Of a stretch of DNA of 64,000 nucleotides, positions 13,441-24,204 are shown one piece after another. A program made the translations under genes and the position numbers. Position 1 is the stretch's first letter; each line of letters starts with the position of its first letter. Origin of the DNA: Ciona intestinalis (taxonomy: Eukaryota > Chordata > Ascidiacea > Phlebobranchia > Cionidae); NCBI RefSeq assembly GCF_000224145.3, contig NC_020179.2, positions 364,571-428,570 on the forward strand. Direction: 5' to 3'. A model generated the notes under the pieces. The model worked only from the letters and a program-made list of their open reading frames with translations. It did not search any database and had not been told where the DNA came from.

Positions 13441-13658
13441 TACCACTTATACCGATCGTTTATAGCTTATACATATATAGTTGGGTTCCTCTCGCAACAA
13501 TATATTACTGCTTTACATATATAGTAATTGAAAATAGCAAATGATGTTATTAGTTACATATTTACGAACATTGATCGCGCGTGAGAGTAGAGGGATTAGT
13601 AAATGATTATCGATTGCTGGCAACCCGCTTGTACGTATGTGTTCATAGAACAAAAAGG

Positions 13659-13866
13659 AACCTAAGATCCATTTCGCGGAATCGCCGTTTTAATTTTTTA
13701 CTTAAAAAAATGGACCCAAGATTTATTTCACAGAACATCATTTTTTATTTTTTATTAAAAAATGGGACCCAAGTTTTATTTCGAAGAATAGCTTTTTCAA
13801 TTTTTCGCTTTTTTAAAAAAAGGCCTAAAACTTCTTTCCTGGAATCGCTGTTTATTTTTTTAAGTT
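13659..13866 (+). repeat. Four degenerate 50-bp tandem repeats
   Basis: Units begin ACCTAAGATCCATTTCGCGG, ACCCAAGATTTATTTCACAG, ACCCAAGTTTTATTTCGAAG and GCCTAAAACTTCTTTCCTGG. Each is followed by an A/T-rich TTTTTA...AAAAA stretch. They create an open frame of about 95 codons that is most likely not a gene. Confidence 0.7.
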
Positions 13867-13907
13867 GAGCAGCATTTACCTATAGTGTATACTTAACATT
13901 CTCCCGT

Positions 13908-14103
13908 ATATTGTACTGTGAGATAAGATGGGATATAGTTAGCGCATAATATTCTATATTTCCTAATAGTGTTTAAACAACTAACAACGCTTTTTTGGAG
14001 TTACCGGGCTACAGTTATATAATTCTGTAACTAGTCGGTGTTTTCTGCTAAATGACACAATTAAAGAGAATGAAAACATGTTCCATCCTACCCTACCCTA
14101 CAA
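13908..14103 (-). mobile_element. MITE (GTAGGGTGGGG family), reverse
   Basis: GTACTGTGAGATAAGATGGG to CATCCTACCCTACCCTACAA with internal AACTAACAACGC. Confidence 0.7.
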
Positions 14104-15524
14104 TACGAACTACTCGACAATAAATGGTTCTTAAAACACAGAATTGCCATTTTTGAATTAGGCAGGTATTTGATTAGGCAGGGAAATGTGCGCAGTTCTA
14201 TACTAGACATATAAAGAACAAAACACCTTTTCCATAATCCTTTAACTGCAATTAATTGTTTTCTTGCATATCTTTTCGCATGATTGTACATAAAAATGTA
14301 AATCTAGGCGTCAAATGAAAACCTGTCTAATACAGCCTACCCATCAAATCGTTGCTGTCTAAATAGGACGTGTGATAGTTCATCAACTACCTGTTGCACG
14401 AGATTGCTTACCTGCGCCACCCGACGGACTTTAATTTTCCAACAGTATAGTTGCAAAAAAGCGATAGAATTCGTAAAAAAAAACAGTTTATTTTTGTTTC
14501 AAACACTGGTGCAGTACTGCCGCGAAAATCTACAGAACGTATTTAAAAATAAACAAAGAGCTTAGTAATTATATGCGCAGGCAATGATTCAATCCGGAAA
14601 CATTGCGAAATATAAACTTCAATCACTACCGCTACCATATTCGCTTCCCAATTGAACATAAACTGTCAATTGCGGGTTGTCCAAATTGAAGTTTTACCTA
14701 TACAAACTTACATGCATGATAACTGATAAGCAAGGACAAGGTGAATGAACTAGAACACCCATGTTATAAGAACCATCGTTTTCCGCCACTCAAGGATAAA
14801 GGAAATTACATTCATTTCGTCGATTTCAAAACAAAAAAATTTTGTTCAAAATCTGAATATTTCAACTTATTTTACATGTTAGTATAAATGTTATATCTAT
14901 GCCATGCTAAGTAGTATAGAAGCACAACAAACAAGCCACCGGAAATGGCGTCAGTATCATGATGTGATGTCATAGGCCGTATCAGATCCGGAAAACAACA
15001 AAAGCTTTACTCGTACATAGTACAAAGCAGTTATGTTGGTGTAAACATATATGCTTAGATTGTTGCCGAGGTTGTTATAGAACAATAACGTTAAATGGTA
15101 AGTTGGAATATTTAACTTTGTTCGTTTAACATATAATTACTACAGTAGTTTTGTGAATTAATAAAGCTTAGATTTATAATTTATTTTTTAATAGTGAAGG
15201 TTATAATAATAAACGCTATGGAGATAATTTATTTAATAATAATATTTCTATTAAAATATTAGGTACTATTCCTAAAGATAAATTAAAATTAAAAGCAAAC
15301 TTTTTGAATTATATTATTTTTTTAAAGTTAATAATAAAATAAACCAGAATTATAAACGAAACGGGTTTGAATGTGATTCATTCTCCATTGTTTATATTTT
15401 ACACGATAACCTTTTGTAAACTGTAGTTAGCTGTTTAGTCATAATCTAATCTTTTGATCAAATGTATTTAAAACTAACCGACTCTCGTAATCCCCAAATA
15501 CTTTCTGTTTACGAACAAATGGGG

Positions 15525-15606
15525 CGTGTCTCATCTTACCCCCACAGTGTCTCATCCTACCCCACAGTGTCTCATCTTACCCCACAGTGTTCCATCTTAC
15601 CCACCC
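15525..15606 (+). repeat. Four 20-bp tandem repeats derived from a MITE end
   Basis: The unit GTGTCTCATCTTACCCCACA is repeated with one or two changes, ending TTACCCACCCTAA like the terminus of the local MITE. It sits just upstream of the start codon of the two-TM gene. Confidence 0.8.
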
Positions 15607-15637
15607 TAATTCATGTTATGTAGTATAGCATGGTCAT

Positions 15638-17960
15638 ATGATGCCGAGTGACACACCAGAAACAACTACGGACCACATGGGGTCGCCATCCTCAACGTCA
15701 TCTTCGACGTCAAAACTCCTCCCTCATGAAAATGAACACCATGCGCAATCTGCACCTTCTTCCTCCAGGTTTAAAGCTGCTACTATTGCGGGTGTATGTG
15801 ACCTTGGGCAAGAATCTTAAAGGCAATTGCAAAACCCAGTGGTCACTAATGGGTTCTCTAAATTGTCAGTCATACGGCAATAAAATAACGAAGTTACTCG
15901 GGGTAACTTGTAAGCGGGTACGAGGTGTATTTAACAGGACACAGACGTTCTAAAAATGACTGTCGTTGCCCAGTCATGCAAAGATAAACAACTTACATTC
16001 ATTTATTTAATCACCCACAAAGTTACGTATACTTGGTAATTCGTAAGCGGGCACGAGGTGTATGAAACAAAACATCCGTATCACAACGACTGTCATTTTC
16101 CGGTCACGCGAAGATAAAGCAAGTTACATTCATTCATATATTCCTTCAGGTTACAAAGAAGAGACACGCAAGTTATCCACCGTACACCTCCATTGATAAC
16201 AGCGGCACCTTCGTCATCAAGATTTGGTGCAACTTATATAAGGGAAAGCATCGTCACAGAATCAAATGATTACCAAAGCAGCGATGTGTTTCTACCTGGC
16301 CCACCTTCCACCAGCTATAGGAATTCAGATGCAAGCTTGTCAGGTAATATATCAGAAATTATAACATATTGCCTGGGTAAAATGGGAGACAGTTAGAATC
16401 TATTCTATATCCAATATTTTTTCATCGTGTTTGAACAGTTAAGAACGCATTTTATTGAGTTGCGAGAAAGCGGTTACAGTTTGTGAATATTTTTATATTG
16501 GAAATTATAACATATAGTCTGTGGGAAAGATGGGAGACAGTTAGCATCTATTCTAAATGCACAGTTAACAACGCAATTTATTGAGTCGCGGGAAAGCGGT
16601 TACAGTTTGTGAATATGCTTTGTTGACCGCTAACAGGATGAGGAAAATAGAATAAAACATTTCCCATAATAGGTTTCCTGTCCAAGGACACAAACGCCCA
16701 CAATGTAGTGCCAACATCGAGTCTCGAACCCTTAAACTCTGGTCTGAAGGCATGTAATTTTACACCGCTAATATGATCTCTATTTCGTTCACAGGTGAAA
16801 GCTTTACTTTTCCCACGGTTGGTTTTCCACGCACAAGGTCGGTTGGTGGGATATCATACGTATCAAGGTCTTCATCTATTAGTGACGTTGTAGCCTCGCT
16901 ACCATTACGACAAACATCACTTGCAGATGAAGCGTTAAATGCTCCTCGCATCAGCCGATCTTCAACACGCAGAAGTATTGGTCGTGAATGGACACGTCAT
17001 CACTGGGATAAAGTAAAAGATCTTGGTAAGGTTATCAACTAATAAATGTGATTGAATGCAAATTATTTATTATTTGTAATTAGATTTAACTTATTTGTGC
17101 TCGCAACGACAGGCGTTATAACACGAGTGTTCTGTTTCATACACCTCATGATGCCCGCATACGAGTTATCACGAATGTAACTTGTTTGTCCTCGCATGGT
17201 GGGGCAACGACAGTCGTTATAACACAGGTGTCTGTTTCATACACCTCGTGCCAGCTTATGAGTTACCACATATGTAACTTTGTGATACTGTTTTATTACT
17301 GTATATCGCTGACATTAGACAACCCATAAGTAACCACTGGGTTAGAGCAGGTGCTCTTGTCCAATAGACACATGCGCCCATAATGGTAGCAGCGTTGAGC
17401 CCCGAACCCATGGCTTCTGTGTTAGAGGTAGCGACACGAACGAAGCCTTTTTATAAGCCATCATTTCTACAGAACAAGAATCTGACCGAGCCAGAAGATG
17501 TTCCAAGTTGTCGAGTGGGTTCGCGCCACTAATGGTGTTTGGGGGTTTGGTATTTGTATGTATCGGAGTTAGTGCGAAGACAAACACAGGAAAAGATCGC
17601 GTTAGATTACAAGAACTTAGTACAACACCTTTAGCGATGGGGGTATTCATGTTGGGACTAGGTTTGTTTCTTATATGCACTTGGTTTGGGTGTAGGAGGC
17701 GTGCCAGACAACTTGAGCTAAAAGTTTTGCACGGTTCGAGACGAAACTCAGCAAATAATGACGATAATGTTGTTCAATCTGTGCTAGCAAAGCTGTACCA
17801 TCAAGCAACGGGCGGAACTTTTTCACGAAATCGCCCAGAAACCCCGACGTTACCTGGCGTAACGCTGGACGGTGTGATTGCGTATAAAACACCGATTAAT
17901 CGACCGAATGAAACAAGCGGACCGACAACGACTTCTGTAGTCAGAGAAACTAGTGTTTGA
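15638..17960 (+). CDS. Unrecognised protein with two C-terminal membrane segments
   Basis: Four exons joined in phase: 15638-15768, 16150-16343, 16795-17025, 17473-17960, giving about 347 residues. The N-terminal half is Ser/Thr-rich and basic in places (for example SSTSSSTSKL, RSSSISDVV, SRSSTRRSIGREW) and presumably cytoplasmic. Two hydrophobic segments follow at about residues 202-220 (FAPLMVFGGLVFVCIGV) and 237-258 (PLAMGVFMLGLGLFLICTWF), then an Arg-rich stop-transfer (GCRRRARQ) and a polar tail ending RETSV. That tail resembles a class I PDZ ligand (T-S-V). An AATAAA signal lies at 18026. The hairpin arrangement is loosely reminiscent of TMEM200-like proteins, but similarity is too weak to assign. 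A spliced-leader acceptor or 5' exon may precede the ATG. Confidence 0.72.
15762..16136 (+). mobile_element. SINE with two tail modules; its edge overlaps a splice donor
   Basis: CCAGGTTTAAAGCTGCTACT aligns with the B-box region of the SINE head (GGGTTCAAGGCTCGTCGCTG in other copies). Middle and tail follow, then a second tail (16009-16136). The donor of the first exon of the two-TM gene (AG|GTTTAAAG) lies at this edge. Confidence 0.6.
16356..16617 (+). repeat. Tandem duplication of a roughly 130-bp intronic segment
   Basis: Two adjacent copies (about 16356-16495 and 16499-16617) share the order ATAACATAT, GGGAGACAGTTAG, CTATTCTA, AACAGTTAA and AAGCGGTTACAGTTTGTGAA. The unit resembles half of the local MITE family. 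Located in the intron between the second and third exons of the two-TM gene. Confidence 0.6.
17085..17436 (-). mobile_element. SINE, reverse, two tail modules in tandem
   Basis: Two successive AACAC...TGTTCTGTTTCATACACC-type tails, then middle and B-box region (GAGCCCCGAACCCATGGC). Intron 3 of the two-TM gene. Confidence 0.7.
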
Positions 17961-18057
17961 TAAATACAAGTGTTTGTACTGTTGTACATAAGCATTAATA
18001 TACCACACTTTACTTGCATTTGACGAATAAAAGATATTTATTGTAAACCTATTTTAC

Positions 18058-18247
18058 GATAATGGTTTATATTTTGTGCTGTGGGTAAAATAGAATACTT
18101 TGGCAGAAAATTCCATATTTTTCTTATCACTATTTTATTTTAACAACACTTTTTTACGGCCTACGAGTATAATACCGTAAATATTCATTGTTTACTGCCG
18201 AATGCGATAAGAAAATAGAATAAAAACATTTCCCATATTATACCCCT
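18058..18247 (-). mobile_element. MITE (GTAGGGTGGGG family), diverged
   Basis: Weak ends (GTGCTGTGGGTAAAATAGAA; CATATTATACCCCTTCCTAC) with the family interior TTAACAACAC and AATATTCATTGTTTACTGCC. Confidence 0.6.
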
Positions 18248-18705
18248 TCCTACTTTAAGTTAAAACTATTTATTTATAATAGATTTAGCTCTTAGCAAGC
18301 AGCTTTACACTACACGTAGCTATTCTATTTATAACCGACTCAATCTGTTACAGAATAACATTTAAGCTTTGAGTCAATACAAAAACTTCACATTAAATGG
18401 CCTGCAGCTCATTCTGTACGTTACCTAGTACAGCCTGAGTCCGGTACTTCGAATTACCCTAGGCGTTTTTGTAGTTTTACGTCAAAACAATATGAATTAA
18501 GACAGAAACGTTACGTTAGCCTACCTCAGTACAGACAGTATAAGAGATTAGGACACAAAATGTAGAAACAAAATTACTTGTTCGGTAGGCCGCTATATAA
18601 TTACTATTTTTTGATAAATAAATACGTTGTAGGTATCAGCAAAGTAGGTAAAGGATTCGCAAACAAATTATCGAAACAAATATATTGTGTTATCAGACGA
18701 TGTAT

Positions 18706-18896
18706 ATTACAGTGTGGGGTAAGATAGAACACCATAAGCACTTAAACCGCATATTATGTTTTCGTGTTTATAACATTAACAACGTTATTCTAGAGTCGTG
18801 AGGCTGGGGTTATTATACAAGTTTGTAAATATTCTTTGTTTACTACAAAATGAGACGAGAAAAGAGAACGAAAACATGTCCCATCTTACCACCCTA
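18706..18896 (-). mobile_element. MITE (GTAGGGTGGGG family), reverse
   Basis: TACAGTGTGGGGTAAGATAG to CCCATCTTACCACCCTATCA, internal ACATTAACAACGTT. Confidence 0.7.
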
Positions 18897-18904
18897 TCAT
18901 ATAT

Positions 18905-19094
18905 TTATTAGAGTGGGGAAAGGTGGGACAGCATTTCATTATATTTTCTCATTTAGTAGTTAACAAAGAACATTCAAAGAATTATAAAACCGTATCTACA
19001 CGACTTCTATAGATCGTTGTTAATTGTTTCAAACACGATCAGGATATTTAGATGCTATGTGCTAAAGGTGTCTCATATTTCCCCACCCTATACT
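18905..19094 (+). mobile_element. MITE (GTAGGGTGGGG family)
   Basis: AGAGTGGGGAAAGGTGGGAC to TTTCCCCACCCTATACTATA. Back to back with the copy at 18706-18896, making an inverted pair 10 bases apart. Confidence 0.7.
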
Positions 19095-19171
19095 ATAACA
19101 TCACTATGCCTATCGCAGGTCTGCATTGCAGCTTTATAAGCAATATACCATTAGTGGTGTTTTAGTTAAAA

Positions 19172-22100
19172 ATGTTATCGACAGCTTGGATATTCACCGG
19201 ATGGACGGTGGTTGGAACGTCTGTTACTTTGTTCGGCTTTTTATTTTTCTACGATACAAAAACCCCTGGAAATATAACGAGCACAACAACCACAGCAGCG
19301 CCCGAAACATCTACTAACTTGATAGTTACGACTTTACCTACAATTTTGAACACTACTGTTTTCGAAAGTACAAGCAGTATAAGCACTACAAGCAATACTT
19401 CAATATTTAGTTGCGGGAGACCACCAATAGTTGGACGAAGTGCAGAGGCGTTAGGTTACGTATTGTTCAAGATATGTTATGTTGTATGTATATAGTTACG
19501 TATTGTTTAGGTTTTACATAACCTACATATATATATATAGTTGGGTGGAGGAAGATGGGACACCTTTTCGTTTAGTTTTCTCTTTTTATTTGGTAGTAAA
19601 CAAAGAACATTCAATGAATTATAAAACCGTATCTTTACGATTTCCACAGACCGTTGTTAATTGTTTAAAACACGATCAGGCTATTTGGATATTATGTTTT
19701 AAAGGTGTCCCATCTTCCCCCACTCCACTATATATATATTATTTTTCTCTTCCAATACATTAACGAAGATTATAATATAGGTTAATATTAAAACAACGAG
19801 AAGGAGATTAGCAACAAAATCACAGTCGTTAAAATACGCTGCTGTTGGTAAAACGATTTAGTAAAAGTTTAAATAAAAGCGTGGCTGCTAAACGCACAAT
19901 ATGATGCGAGCTACAATTTTTAAATTATTTAAAAAAAACTGAGACTGAACTTGTAATGTTTACAGAACCTGTTCTTGGACCTTTTCTGGTGGCAATTTTA
20001 AAAGGAAGAATAATAGGTAAGAACGTGTAGTGCTGTGGGGTAAGATAGGATATAACGTTATTAAAACCTAAATCCTATATAATTTTTTGGGAGATTTGTT
20101 GTATAGTTGGGTGGGGTTAGATGGGACACCTTTTCATTCTATTTTCTCGTCCCATTTGACTGTAAACAAAGAACATTCAATGAATTATACAACTGTATTT
20201 CCACGACTCCTATATGCCGTTGGTAATTATTTAAAACACGATCAGGCCATTTGGACATTACGTGCTAACCTATAAATCTTCTCCCGCCCTACTGTATAAT
20301 ATTGCTAACAATTTGGACAGGCAAGTAAAAAGAAACACGAGCTAATCAGTACGCCACGGTACCAGCTACAATATGCGATAATTCACGCACATCCATTGCG
20401 TTCCTACCTTCTGTTCATGTGCCATATAGCACCCGGAACAAATATATCGGCCGGAACGAATATATTAAGACACCAGCTACATTATGATTCAGTATATAGT
20501 AGAGTGGGAAAGATGGGACACCTTTTCATTGTGTATTCTCATTTCATTGGTTAGTAAACAAAAAAAACATTTAAAAAACTATAAAACCGTATCCCCACGA
20601 CTTCCACAGACCGTTGTTAATTCTTTAAAACACGATCAGGCTATTTGGATAATATGTGTACAAGATGTTCCATTTTCCCCACCCTACTATATCCACATTA
20701 CAATGATCCAGTATATCTATTAGGTTACTATGGGTTTCATCGGAAACTGTTGGTTAATTTGGATGTGTTTAAGGTGGAAGCACAGCATTGGAAGGTCAGT
20801 GGCCATGGATGTCTTACATTTATGAACGAGCAAATGGGATAAAGGATGGTGGAGTATGCGGGGGTACTTTGGTCAACGAAAGATGGGTTGTTACTGCAGC
20901 GCATTGCTTCGGGACGTAAGTTTTTTGTAATAGCTAATTTTTATTGCGTTGATTTTACATAAAGGTATAGTTGGCACGTAGATAATCATCATAATGTTTA
21001 ACGCCCTGGCAAAGTGGTTAGAGCAACTGCCTCTAGCTTCAAGGCTCATCGCTGCTACCGTTTTGAACGATTGTGTTCTTGGGCAAGACACTTAACGGCA
21101 ATTGCTTCAACCCAGTGGTCGCATTTGGGTTGCCTAAATTGTCAGCCATACAAAGATACAATCACTCACAAAGTTGCATACGTGGTAACTCGTAATAAGC
21201 AGGCATAAGGTGTATGAAACAGAAAACTTGTGTCATAACGACTGTAGTTGCCCGCCATGCGAAGACAAGCAAGTTACATTTATTTATTTATTTATTTCCA
21301 CAGCATATCGCCGGATTTGTATAGCGTTATATTCGGACGACATAACACAAGTGTTGTATCGGGAAATGAAATCCAACGAAGTATTATACAGATAATTGTC
21401 CATGGCCAATACAATAGTTTGAACTTCAACAACGACATAGCTTTGATAAAGGTAATGTAGGTAGATTTATAACGCATAATAACTTAATGATTATGGCGAT
21501 CAGTTAATAATGTTTCTGTGATAAAAAAAGCTTATTGATATAGTAGGGTGGGGGGGAGATGGGANNNNNNNNNNNNNNNNNNNNNNNNNNNNNNNNNNNN
21601 NNNNNNNNNNNNNNNNNNNNNNNNNNNNNNNNNNNNNNNNNNNNNNNNNNNNNNNNNNNNNNNNNNNNNNNNNNNNNNNNNNNNNNNNNNNNNNNNNNNN
21701 NNNNNNNNNNNNNNNNNNNNNNNNNNNNNNNNNNNNNNNNNNNNNNNNCTTTACACATAATATCCAAATATCCTGATCGTGTTTTAAACAATTAACAATG
21801 GTTTATGGGAGTCGTGAGAATATGGTTTTAAAATTTCTTGAAAATTCTTTGTTTGTTATCATATGGAACGAGAAAATGGAATGAAAAAGTGTCCCATCTT
21901 TCCCCACCCTACTATATATATGTAATATGTAAGTTTGTGTGTAATTTTTGGTATTATCGGCGCCGTAGTAAAAAGGTTAGATTTGTGCTAAAAAAGACCT
22001 GAAGGTATCATTGTGAGCATATGTGTCTACGGAAAGAAACTTAACGACAACTGCTCCAACCCAGTAGTCAAAAATGCGGGTTGTCAGTGTCGGCCGTAGA

Positions 22101-24055
22101 GAAAAACAATCACCTACAAAGTTTCATACGTTGTAACTCTTAAGCTAACACGAGGCGTATGAAACAGAACACCCGTGTTATAACGACTGTCGTTGCCCCG
22201 CCACGCGAGGATAAACTAAGTTACATTTATTCAATCATTTATTATAAATGTTACACAGACAAACGAGTCAGTTACGTTTAGTGAATATGTAAGACCAGCT
22301 TGTATTGTGGACAACAACACTCGAACGGACAACACGTTTGAACCGACGTTTGCTGGTTCTATTTGCACAATTCTTGGTTGGGGGTTGACTGGTAAGTTTA
22401 ATCTTAACGAGCATTTTTTCTGATTTAAACTTAAATGTCAAATTGTTTGTTACATTATATTGTTTGTGGATGTAACAGTAACCTCTTTTATCGAATAGGT
22501 TTTGTGTATATAGTAAGGTGGAGGAAGATGGGAACTTTTAATTCTATTTTCTCGCTTTTCATTCTACCCATAAGCGTGTATAATAACGAATGTCGTCCCA
22601 TGAACTATATACTTGAGTAAAAGTGTCAAATAAAAGCGTGATTGCTAAACCCCACAACAGTATAACTAACTCATGTTAAGTTGCATTTAATAATATTATA
22701 ACAAAGAGTAATTATAAGAAAATCGTGTTGTGAAAGGCAATTTAAAGTTTATTTATTCATTAAGATAAAAAAATTTTTTTTTGCCTGTTTATAATCCAGC
22801 TTCACCAAGAGGGTCGCGTAGTGACGTACTGATGCAACTGAACGTGGTCGTCACCCCCCGTATTTTATGCGAGGAACAAACTCTTGTGCATTCAACGTCT
22901 TACAACAATCGTATAGTAACGACAAGGGACCCGAAGTTTTGTGCTGGAGGGATAGCTGGAGAGGATTCATGTAATGTATGACAATGTTGAAATGTACAAG
23001 TTTAATGTAATGTGACTTATTTATCCTTGCATGACAGGGATAGCGACAGTAGGTATAGCACGGCTGTTTTGTTTCATACACCCCGTGCCCACTTACGAGT
23101 TACCAACACGAATGTAACTTATATATCCTCGCGTGGCGGGGCAAATATAGTCGTTATAACACGAGTGTTCTGTTTCGCACCTCCTGCCTGCTTACGAGTT
23201 ACCACACCACTTTTTAAAGGTTTTTTTCCAACTTTTGATTTTATGACTTTTAGACAACCCGTAAGTGACGGCTGGGTTAGAGCAAGCGCGGTTAATACCC
23301 TTTTTGCATGGTCACTTTTATGCGCGTAAGTACTCGCATATTTACTCGCAAAAACAAAGTTAACACGCATAACGTCATAAGCGTGTCATCTGCTGTAGAA
23401 GGTTGGTTATTACTCGCAATATGCGAGTAAAGAAAAGTATGGTGGAAGTACAGTTTCACTTTTAAGAGCCTAATCTTTTTCGGGTATTATTTTTACAGGA
23501 TTTAGTTGGTAATAGCACCACGAGGTGTTAAAACCTATTTTATAAACTAGATTTAACAATATTGCGGTAAAATAGGCTTACTGAATGTTAATACGCGCAT
23601 AAACCAATGACCATGCAAAATAACGCCGTTAGCGAGTTATCATATGACGAGTTAATGCGGATCGCTATTCGCATTAACCTTCTACCATGCAAAAAGGGTA
23701 TAAGTGTCCCACCCAAGGACATATATTCGCCTACAGTACAGTAGCAGCGAAAAGCCTTGAACCCATAACCCCACTAACCAGGCACCAGCATATTCAACCG
23801 TTTTTACAATCGTTCTAACTATACATAGGGTGACAGTGGCGGACCTTTGCTGTGTCTACACCCCGATGGCTCGTATTACTTACATGGTATAACTTCATAC
23901 GGAACTACTATATGTGGGCAAGCACAAAAACCAGGAATATACACAAAGGTATATTGTAACACATAACTTTATATAGGCAATAGTTTATGCATTATGTCAC
24001 ATCTCTTCAGGTGGAAAATTTTACAAGTTGGATCGAGATGAACACAAGAGTATAA
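19172..24055 (+). CDS. Type II transmembrane trypsin-like serine protease
   Basis: Eight exons in consistent phase: 19172-19454, 19966-20016, 20774-20915, 21304-21451, 22259-22391, 22800-22975, 23829-23948, 24011-24055; about 365 residues. A signal anchor (about residues 6-27, no cleavage motif evident) is followed by a Thr/Ser-rich stalk with many N-x-T/S sites, then CGRPP, the cysteine that normally tethers the propeptide. The zymogen site KGR|IIGG is split between a 51-bp exon and the next. Catalytic His is in TAAHC, Asp in NNDIALIK and Ser in DSCNGDSGGP; the Asp before Ser-Cys (chymotrypsin position 189) predicts cleavage after Lys/Arg. The end motif VENFTSWIE fits the family C-terminal helix. 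There is no LDLa, SEA or CUB domain, so it is a minimal membrane protease. A secreted protein with an inefficient signal peptide is the alternative. Confidence 0.88.
19542..19733 (+). mobile_element. MITE (GTAGGGTGGGG family)
   Basis: GTTGGGTGGAGGAAGATGGG to CATCTTCCCCCACTCCACTA, between TATATATA runs. Protease intron 1. Confidence 0.75.
20102..20297 (+). mobile_element. MITE (GTAGGGTGGGG family)
   Basis: TATAGTTGGGTGGGGTTAGA to CTTCTCCCGCCCTACTGTA. Preceded by a partial end of another copy (20030-20095). Protease intron 2. Confidence 0.7.
20493..20692 (+). mobile_element. MITE (GTAGGGTGGGG family)
   Basis: ATATAGTAGAGTGGGAAAGA to TTTTCCCCACCCTACTATAT, intact ends flanked by TA. Protease intron 2, upstream of the exon with the catalytic His. 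Confidence 0.75.
20997..21290 (+). mobile_element. Composite SINE, full length
   Basis: CCTGGCAAAGTGGTTAGAGC head to AAGCAAGTTACATTTATTTA tail. Protease intron. Confidence 0.75.
21544..21915. mobile_element. One or two MITE copies around the assembly gap
   Basis: GTAGGGTGGGGGGGAGATGG start and CCATCTTTCCCCACCCTACT end with 184 N between. The total span exceeds the normal element, so a tandem or nested pair is possible. Confidence 0.6.
21565..21748. other. Assembly gap (184 N) inside a MITE copy
   Basis: Run of N in the protease intron between exons 21304-21451 and 22259-22391. Its left flank (GTAGGGTGGGGGGGAGATGG) and right flank (ATAATATCCAAATATCCTGATCG) are the two halves of the abundant MITE. 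Either one element of normal length or two tandem elements surround the gap, which explains why the assembler failed here. Confidence 0.95.
21958..22235 (+). mobile_element. Composite SINE, diverged head
   Basis: GGCGCCGTAGTAAAAAGGTT head; tail GTATGAAACAGAACACCCGT and CGAGGATAAACTAAGTTACA. Protease intron. Confidence 0.7.
23000..23790 (-). mobile_element. SINE, reverse, two tails, interrupted by a foldback MITE
   Basis: Tails at about 23000-23100 and 23105-23215, middle to 23295, the 405-bp MITE 23296-23700, then middle/B-box 23704-23790. Protease intron. Confidence 0.7.
23296..23700. mobile_element. 405-bp foldback MITE inserted in a SINE, TAA target duplication
   Basis: Inverted ends TACCCTTTTTGCATGGT and ACCATGCAAAAAGGGTA with TAA on each side (23293-23295, 23701-23703). 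The flanks rejoin into a reverse SINE (GGGTTAGAGCA...GTTAAGTGTC...CCCAAGGACA). Interior repeats of TACTCGCA/TGCGAGTA. In the protease intron between exons 22975 and 23829. Confidence 0.7.
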
Positions 24056-24171
24056 ATAATAGACTTATAAAAACACTTGCAGTTTTGTGTTTCGAAGATA
24101 TTCTATCCGGTTTCAGTCTGTGTTTTTAAATACAAACATACACTTTAACCGAAACATAGTATTTAAGGTGC

Positions 24172-24177
24172 AATAAA
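24172..24177 (+). terminator. Poly-A signal AATAAA of the serine protease gene
   Basis: AATAAA about 115 bases after the stop codon at 24053-24055. It lies only 28 bases before the stop codon of the convergent PDLIM gene (24207-24205 on the minus strand), so the two 3' UTRs probably overlap. Confidence 0.65.
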
Positions 24178-24204
24178 ATTCCAGTTCTTAAGTATATTTT
24201 CCAA

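Larger units (their letters stand above)
10769..15637. other. Intergenic interval between the Slo gene and the two-TM gene
   Basis: Divergent intergenic region. Beyond the candidate Slo promoter it carries three MITE copies (12457-12617, 13256-13440, 13908-14103), a degenerate tandem repeat (13659-13866), a reverse SINE tail fragment (about 14700-14815) and a 20-base tandem array (15525-15606). A strong splice donor AAATG|GTAAGT at 15097/15098 may end a non-coding first exon of the plus-strand gene starting at 15638. No convincing coding exon was seen. Confidence 0.5.
17961..19171. other. Intergenic interval between the two-TM gene and the serine protease
   Basis: Contains the poly-A signal of the upstream gene (18026-18031) and three MITE copies (18058-18247, 18706-18896, 18905-19094). 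Nothing else recognised in 18250-18700. Confidence 0.55.

Noticed and set aside
13581..13868. 95-codon plus-strand frame rich in Phe and Arg
   Set aside because: It is created by the degenerate 50-bp tandem repeat and has no splice context or similarity.
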